Shown: piece after piece, positions 15,097-19,424 of the stretch
How positions within the stretch are numbered: position 1 is the first letter of the stretch
How the letters are laid out: every line of letters begins with the position of its first letter
Assembly: GCA_903910495.1 (NCBI GenBank)
Contig: CAIVZW010000509.1
Location: 1 to 19,424 of the forward strand
Reading direction: 5' to 3'
Source: an uncultured beta proteobacterium
GTDB taxonomy: Bacteria; Pseudomonadota; Gammaproteobacteria; Burkholderiales; Rhodocyclaceae
DNA: 19,424 bases
The notes under the pieces: model-generated
Databases searched by the model: none
What the model was told of the DNA's origin: nothing
Seen by the model: only the letters and a program-made list of their open reading frames with translations
Program-made: the position numbers and the translations under genes

Positions 15097-16062
15097 ATGA
15101 AAGAAACTATCCTCGAAGTCAAGAACCTCAAGAAGCACTTCGCGACACCGAAGGGCATTCTTCACGCTGTAGACGGTGTCTCGTTCAGTATCGAGAAAGG
15201 GAAAACACTTGGCATTGTCGGCGAATCTGGATGCGGAAAGTCAACTCTGGGGCGGCTCGTGTTACATCTGCTTGACATCACAGATGGTCAGATATTCTTC
15301 GATGGAGAAAACATCACAAACCCAAGCAAGAAGGAATTGTTTGAACTCCGGAAAAAAATGCAAATCATTTTCCAGGACCCCTTTTCGTCCCTCAACCCAA
15401 GAATGACCGTGAGTCAGTTGATTGCCGAGCCGCTTGCAATTTGTAAGTTATTCACTAAGGATCAAATCAACGCCAGGGTCAGGGAACTCATGGATACAGG
15501 GGGCATCGCTGAAAGACTGTCCAGTACGTATCCTCATGAGCTTGATGGCGGGCGACGCCAGAGAATCGGTATTGCCCGAGCCTTGGCTCTCAATCCGGAG
15601 TTCATTGTTTGCGATGAACCAGTTTCAGCGCTTGACGTCTCGATTCAGGCACAGATTTTGAATCTGCTGCAGGACTTGCAGGATGAACAAGGGCTGACCT
15701 ATATCTTCATCACTCATGATTTGTCGGTGGTGAAACATATTTCCCATGACATCTGTGTGATGTATCTTGGCGAGTTCATGGAGAAGGCACCATCTCAGGA
15801 ACTCTACGCACATCCTTGCCATCCCTATACGAAGGCCCTGCTGTCGGCTATCCCAATCCCAAGCATTCACCACCAAAAGAAAAGAATTATCCTCAAAGGA
15901 GAGTTAACTTCACCCATTGACCCCAAGCCCGGCTGTCGCTTCTGCAAGCGCTGCAATTACGCTGAAAGAATCTGTTCGGAGTTGTCCCCAATACTGGATG
16001 AGATCGAACCCGGTCATTTTGTCGCTTGCCATTTAGCCAAGCAGATCAACAAATTGTTGTGA
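15097..16062 (+). CDS. ABC transporter ATP-binding protein, DppF/OppF type
   Basis: The 321-residue second ATPase has Walker A GESGCGKST (42-50), Q-loop IFQDPFSSLNPRM (91-103), Walker B FIVCDEP (169-175) with SALDVS D-loop, and H-loop FITHD. The ABC signature reads LDGGRRQR (149-156) rather than the usual LSGGQRQR: the Ser that contacts ATP in the partner site is Asp. As I recall, the same variant occurs in OppF homologues of some Gram-positive and thermophilic bacteria, so it is probably functional, but it marks a distinct subgroup. The C-terminal Cys-rich segment (GCRFCKRCNYAERIC) is present. Start ATG 15097 with AGG at 15088-15090. It heterodimerises with the preceding ATPase to power import. 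Confidence 0.95.
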   Translation: MKETILEVKNLKKHFATPKGILHAVDGVSFSIEKGKTLGIVGESGCGKSTLGRLVLHLLDITDGQIFFDGENITNPSKKELFELRKKMQIIFQDPFSSLNPRMTVSQLIAEPLAICKLFTKDQINARVRELMDTGGIAERLSSTYPHELDGGRRQRIGIARALALNPEFIVCDEPVSALDVSIQAQILNLLQDLQDEQGLTYIFITHDLSVVKHISHDICVMYLGEFMEKAPSQELYAHPCHPYTKALLSAIPIPSIHHQKKRIILKGELTSPIDPKPGCRFCKRCNYAERICSELSPILDEIEPGHFVACHLAKQINKLL

Positions 16063-16128
16063 GTGGTGCTGAACAGTGAGCCAACATGGCAAAGCAACAG
16101 GTAAATGCATATCAGAAAGGACTGAAAG

Positions 16129-17013
16129 ATGGCCATTGGCATTTCCACCCACGCCTATCGATGGACGATTGCCTTTGGGCAAATCGACCATTTCAACCTT
16201 ATAGATCGGGCCTGCGATGCAGGAGCGGAAGTAATACAGATATGCCATAACTTGCCTCTTGAACCTTTGCCAGAAACCACACTCCTTGAGCTTGCACAGG
16301 TTGCAGCAGGGAAGGGCATAATTCTTGAGGTCGGCACCAAAGGGGACGATCCGGCAACAATTAGGCGTTCCATCAGGACTGCTCAGATTGTGGGTTCCCG
16401 AATCCTGAGGCTCGTTATGGGAGAGAAACGAGAAGCTTCCGTTAACGAACAGGCTGACATGATCCGCTCATTGTTGCCCGATCTTGTTGCGTCGGGCGTA
16501 ACCCTGGCCTTTGAGAACCACTTCGGACTCGCGCCGGCTGAAATTGCCTGGCTCATCCACGACATTGATCATGCGAACGTCAGAGCCTGTCCGGACCCCC
16601 TCAATTCAATCAGCAGGCTGGTGGGCCCTGCAGAAACATTATTGCATCTTGCGCCTCTTGCCGCATCGGTTCACGTCAAAGATGCGGTGGTGATTCCATG
16701 GGCTCAGGGCGGCAAAGGCGTCATTGGTTTCAACATCAGGGGGTGCCCTGTTGGAGATGGACTTCTGGACATTCCTGAGTTGATGCGGGCCGTTTGGTCC
16801 TCGGGCCGATCTCCGCATTTTCTCGTCGAGCTTTGGATGGAACGCTTGGAAAGCGAAGAAGAGACCTTAACGAAGGAAGAGACATGGATACGCGCAGGAA
16901 TAAGCTTCCTCAAGAAAACAAAATTGGAAATTGAAAAAACATTGGGATCCAAGGAGGTAGTTTCGGGCTTTTGTAGAACCCAAGTTGCGCATTATTCTCT
17001 AGCTGGTAGCTAA
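16129..17013 (+). CDS. Sugar phosphate isomerase/epimerase-like TIM barrel (3rd of 4)
   Basis: The 294-residue protein starts MAIGISTHAYRWTIAFG and follows the xylose-isomerase-like TIM-barrel plan. Predicted metal ligands are Glu129 (TLAFENHFG), Asp156 (ACPDPLNSI), His182 (VHVKDAVV) and Glu234 (LVELWMER). The segment FNIRGCPVGDGLLDIPELMRAVW (201-223) is the usual G-x-G-x-hydrophobic block before the last strand. ATG 16129 has AAAGGA at 16116-16121 with 7-nt spacing. It follows the importer ATPase by 66 nt and precedes the next TIM barrel by 39 nt, so it is probably part of the same transcript. A tail of about 40 residues after the last barrel helix has no recognisable feature. Substrate unknown. 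Confidence 0.87.
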   Translation: MAIGISTHAYRWTIAFGQIDHFNLIDRACDAGAEVIQICHNLPLEPLPETTLLELAQVAAGKGIILEVGTKGDDPATIRRSIRTAQIVGSRILRLVMGEKREASVNEQADMIRSLLPDLVASGVTLAFENHFGLAPAEIAWLIHDIDHANVRACPDPLNSISRLVGPAETLLHLAPLAASVHVKDAVVIPWAQGGKGVIGFNIRGCPVGDGLLDIPELMRAVWSSGRSPHFLVELWMERLESEEETLTKEETWIRAGISFLKKTKLEIEKTLGSKEVVSGFCRTQVAHYSLAGS

Positions 17014-17052
17014 ACCATTACAAGAGTAACACTTGAGTCAAGGATAAAAACC

Positions 17053-18012
17053 ATGAAACAGAGCGTGATCATTTCCTTCCTGAGCAAGAAGCAGGACCGT
17101 TTTTGCGAATATCATACAGTCAAGACCACCCGCGAAAAGCTGCAAATGGTGCAGCAGATCAAAGGCTTTGACGGCGTCGAAATGGTTTATCCACACGAGA
17201 CGACAACGCCCGAAGAAATCAAAGCGATGATGAAGGAGTTCGGCCTGAATTGGGCGGCGATCAACGCCAATATCAAGAAGGACCCAAAGTTCATTTCCGG
17301 CAGCCTGTCGCGTCCGATCAAGGAAATACGAAACGAGGCCGTAGCCATCATCAAGCAAGCCAAGGATTTCGCCAAGGCCGTCGGCGCACCCCACGTCACC
17401 TGCTGCCCCTTGTCCGACGGTTACGACATGCTGTTCCAGATCGACTACAAGACGGCATGGCAGTACATGATCGAAACGGTGGGTGAAGCAGCCGATTACC
17501 TGCCGGAGATTCCGCTCTTCCTAGAACCCAAATATTCGGAAGTGCGTGTGCATTGCCAACTCGACAGCACGGCCAAGACGCTGCTGCTCTTGAAGGAAGT
17601 CGGCAACAAGAATACCGGCGTCACGCTGGACTTCGGGCACTCGATCATGAGCCAGGAAAATCCGGCGCAGATGCTGGTCACCACGCTTGAATCCGGATTC
17701 GATGTCTATGTGCATACCAATGACAACGACACCAAGGCGGACTGGGATCTAGTCGGCGGCAGCAGGCACTTCCTGGGCTACGTCGAACTGCTGTTCTGGG
17801 CCAAGGAATACGGCTACAACAAGTATTTCACCACCGATGCTTCGCCGCGGATTTTCAATATCATCGATTTCTTCGAGCGCCATGCTGAGGTCAGCCTGGG
17901 CATCTGGAATCTGGTCAACAATCTCGACGCCAAAAAATACCGCAAGTTGATGGCCGAAGAGAACTATAACGAACTAATACGTCTGGTCACCAAGGAAATC
18001 TATCGGGTTTAA
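17053..18012 (+). CDS. Xylose-isomerase-like TIM barrel protein (4th of 4)
   Basis: The 319-residue protein is the most divergent of the four barrels. Possible metal ligands are Glu158 (LFLEPKYSE), Asp193 and His196 (TLDFGHSIM) and His221 (VYVHTNDND). At the final position, where Glu is usual, there is an Asp262 (YFTTDASP). The segment GFDGVEMVYPHETTTPEEIKAMMKEFGLNWAAINANI (38-74) is the typical first barrel half. Such proteins are often labelled xylose isomerase or sugar isomerase, but the true substrate is generally untested. ATG 17053 has AAGGA at 17040-17044 with 8-nt spacing. By eye it is richer in GC and in C-ending codons than the transporter genes, so it may have a different origin or expression level. 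It probably isomerises an aldose-like intermediate to a ketose. Confidence 0.85.
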   Translation: MKQSVIISFLSKKQDRFCEYHTVKTTREKLQMVQQIKGFDGVEMVYPHETTTPEEIKAMMKEFGLNWAAINANIKKDPKFISGSLSRPIKEIRNEAVAIIKQAKDFAKAVGAPHVTCCPLSDGYDMLFQIDYKTAWQYMIETVGEAADYLPEIPLFLEPKYSEVRVHCQLDSTAKTLLLLKEVGNKNTGVTLDFGHSIMSQENPAQMLVTTLESGFDVYVHTNDNDTKADWDLVGGSRHFLGYVELLFWAKEYGYNKYFTTDASPRIFNIIDFFERHAEVSLGIWNLVNNLDAKKYRKLMAEENYNELIRLVTKEIYRV

Positions 18013-18203
18013 CGAGTAGCCGCTGTTGGGAGTTTTCTAAGAGGCCCACTTATAACCCAGATTGTGTAAAACCGCAGAACTTGAGAGGCGGTTAGGCGAA
18101 TAGAAAATGAGTGTTTCATTTCCTAGTTTCATTCTTCTAAGCTAACTCCAACGAATCGAACAGAGATGTTGATGAGATTTATATTGCAGAACGGAGATCT
18201 TTA
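18013..18203. other. 191-nt gap before the racemase-family gene
   Basis: No gene is seen. AACCGC at 18070-18075 and GCGGTT at 18088-18093 can form a 6-bp stem with a 12-nt loop, without a T-tract after it. The right part is AT-rich and could hold a promoter. The ribosome site GGAG at 18193-18196 serves the next ATG. Confidence 0.25.
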
Positions 18204-18917
18204 ATGGATTACAACAAACGCGTCGTCATACTTCAGACCAGCTTTGCCAAGAGAGAAGACACAATTGCCTATCTCGAACAACATTTGCCTGGGGTCTGTA
18301 TCGACTACATCACTGACAGCTCGCTGTTGCCGGAAATACGAAAGGCTGGAAAGCCTACCCAGTCGGTCATTCAGCGAATGACGCTCTATGCCATGGCGGC
18401 TGAATCCATGGGTGCTGATTTGATCCTGAATTCCTGCTCCACGGTGGGAGAGGTTGCAGACATATTTGCTCAAGTTGTATCGGTGCCCGTGGTCAAGATC
18501 GATGATGCAATGGCTAATCAAGCAGCAAAGCTCGGCAACAAAATAGCGCTTATTGCAACGCTTCCGACCACATTGGGGCCAAGCCGGAGAGCCATTGATC
18601 GATATGGCAAAGCGATGGGGCGCGAAATTGAATTCACGGAATTCCTTGACCAACCCGCCTGGGAAGCTCTTGCCGCGGGAGATAGCAAGCGGCACAACGA
18701 GATCCTGATCGACAGTATCCAAAAATTGGATAAACAAGGCTTCGATGCAATTGTTATGGCGCAAGTCAGTATGAGGGCACTTCTACCGGAGTTAAAAGAC
18801 ACAAAGACACCGGTGTTGTGCAGTTTCTATACCGGTTTGGACGCAGTTGTTGAAGCAGTGAAGAAGATGTGCAATGAGGAAGTTGGGGTCAAGATCAGCG
18901 ATTGCTTGATCTGTTAA
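18204..18917 (+). CDS. Asp/Glu racemase superfamily protein with a single catalytic Cys
   Basis: The 237-residue protein has the two-lobed Asp/Glu-racemase fold. The first lobe carries LILNSCSTVGEVAD (73-86), where Cys78 matches the first catalytic cysteine of hydantoin, Asp and Glu racemases. In the second lobe the expected Cys in a LGCxG-type motif is replaced: the sequence there reads IVMAQVSM (183-190). Two-base racemisation is therefore unlikely. The protein may be a decarboxylase, isomerase or lyase, as in one-cysteine members such as arylmalonate decarboxylase, although that enzyme keeps the other Cys. Start ATG 18204 with GGAG at 18193-18196. It precedes a split transketolase gene by 48 nt, suggesting a role in sugar or sugar-acid breakdown rather than amino acids. 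Confidence 0.82.
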   Translation: MDYNKRVVILQTSFAKREDTIAYLEQHLPGVCIDYITDSSLLPEIRKAGKPTQSVIQRMTLYAMAAESMGADLILNSCSTVGEVADIFAQVVSVPVVKIDDAMANQAAKLGNKIALIATLPTTLGPSRRAIDRYGKAMGREIEFTEFLDQPAWEALAAGDSKRHNEILIDSIQKLDKQGFDAIVMAQVSMRALLPELKDTKTPVLCSFYTGLDAVVEAVKKMCNEEVGVKISDCLIC

Positions 18918-18965
18918 ACAGCTCACCACTTATTTATATGCATCTATTCGGAAAATAAGGCAAAA

Positions 18966-19424
18966 ATGATGGAAAAATTTCATAAACTGGATGTTAGTGC
19001 ATTGAAAGGCATGGCCCGTACCATCCGCACAGATATTGTGAAAATGGTCCATGCGGCAGGTTCGGGACATCCGGGTGGCAGTCTGTCTGCCGCCGATATC
19101 GCCACAGCATTGTATTTCAATGTGTTGAATATTAAACCGGAGCAGCCCAAATGGGAGAACAGAGACCGCTTTGTTCTTTCGAAGGGACATTGCTGCCCGG
19201 TGCTGTATGCATGCCTGGCCCGCCGCGGCTTCTTTGACGTGGCGGAACTGAATACGCTGCGTAAGTACGGAAGCAAACTGCAAGGTCATCCTGACATGAA
19301 TAAATGCCCTGGTGTCGAAATGAGCACGGGTACTCTGGGCAATGGCTTGGGCTGCGGAGTGGGCATGGCAATCGCCGGGAAAGTGCAACACAAGGCGCAC
19401 AAGATATTCGTCATGCTCGGTGAC
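18966..19424 (+). CDS. Transketolase N-terminal subunit (runs off the right edge)
   Basis: The visible 153 residues match the thiamine-diphosphate-binding half of split transketolases. They include RTDIVKMVHAAGSGHPGGSLSAADI (21-45) with the conserved GHPGG, then WENRDRFVLSKGHCCPVLYACLA (63-85), GSKLQGHPDM (102-111), and STGTLGNGLGCGVGMAIAGK (120-139). The GDG motif that binds the metal is just reached (MLGD at the edge). In split enzymes the C-terminal subunit is encoded next, so it is expected beyond the window. Transketolase moves a two-carbon ketol unit from a ketose to an aldose. ATG 18966 (AAGG at 18957-18960) was chosen over ATG 18969. In a catabolic locus it probably cleaves the ketose produced by the isomerases. 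Confidence 0.93.
   Translation, partial: MMEKFHKLDVSALKGMARTIRTDIVKMVHAAGSGHPGGSLSAADIATALYFNVLNIKPEQPKWENRDRFVLSKGHCCPVLYACLARRGFFDVAELNTLRKYGSKLQGHPDMNKCPGVEMSTGTLGNGLGCGVGMAIAGKVQHKAHKIFVMLGD

Noticed and set aside
17053..18012. Calling the fourth barrel a true xylose isomerase
   Set aside because: Length and metal-site context (Asp at the last position) do not match characterised xylose isomerases; only superfamily membership is supported.
1..19424. CRISPR arrays, tRNA or rRNA genes, transposases, integrases, toxin-antitoxin pairs
   Set aside because: No regularly spaced repeats, cloverleaf or rRNA-like stretches, or matching proteins were found on either strand.

Overview
The window looks like a chromosomal segment of a GC-rich betaproteobacterium. 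The housekeeping genes on the left (fadD, an AlkA-type glycosylase, ppa, accA overlapping tilS) read like Rhodocyclales-type genes. This placement is an inference from protein similarity and gene order as I recall them; no rRNA or other marker is present.

Layout. Positions 1-576 (minus) hold the N-terminal third of a long-chain acyl-CoA synthetase (fadD), cut by the window edge. A REP-like pair of inverted repeats (636-725) separates it from a plus-strand housekeeping block: DNA-3-methyladenine glycosylase (819-1436), inorganic pyrophosphatase (1532-2080), and acetyl-CoA carboxylase alpha subunit (2159-3127) overlapping tRNA(Ile)-lysidine synthetase (3096-4496). A strong hairpin straddling the tilS stop probably terminates this block.

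From about 4.5 kb the base composition becomes clearly more AT-rich and the content changes to an accessory catabolic locus. A LysR-type regulator (4721-5629, minus) is divergent from a Gfo/Idh/MocA-type NAD(P)-dependent sugar oxidoreductase (5804-6871). Then, all on the plus strand, come an NAD-binding SDR/epimerase-like protein (7098-8015), an NTF2/SnoaL-like protein (8070-8582), two xylose-isomerase-like TIM-barrel isomerase/epimerases (8593-9399 and 9526-10299), a complete Dpp/Opp-family ABC importer (lipoprotein binding protein, two permeases, two ATPases; 10546-16062), two further TIM-barrel isomerase-like proteins (16129-17013 and 17053-18012), an Asp/Glu-racemase-superfamily protein with only one of the two usual catalytic cysteines (18204-18917), and the start of a split transketolase N-terminal subunit (18966 to the right edge).

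How it may work together (inference). The importer would bring in an oligosaccharide, glycoside or other polyol-like compound rather than a peptide. The Gfo/Idh/MocA enzyme and the SDR-like protein would do redox chemistry on the sugar ring. The four divergent metal-dependent TIM barrels would isomerise, epimerise or eliminate the keto-sugar products. The split transketolase would remove a two-carbon unit from the resulting ketose. No kinase, aldolase, glycoside hydrolase or transketolase C-terminal subunit is visible; the last would be expected just past the right edge. The substrate cannot be deduced from the sequence. I found no tRNA, rRNA, CRISPR array, transposase or integrase, and no gene-free stretch longer than 300 bases.
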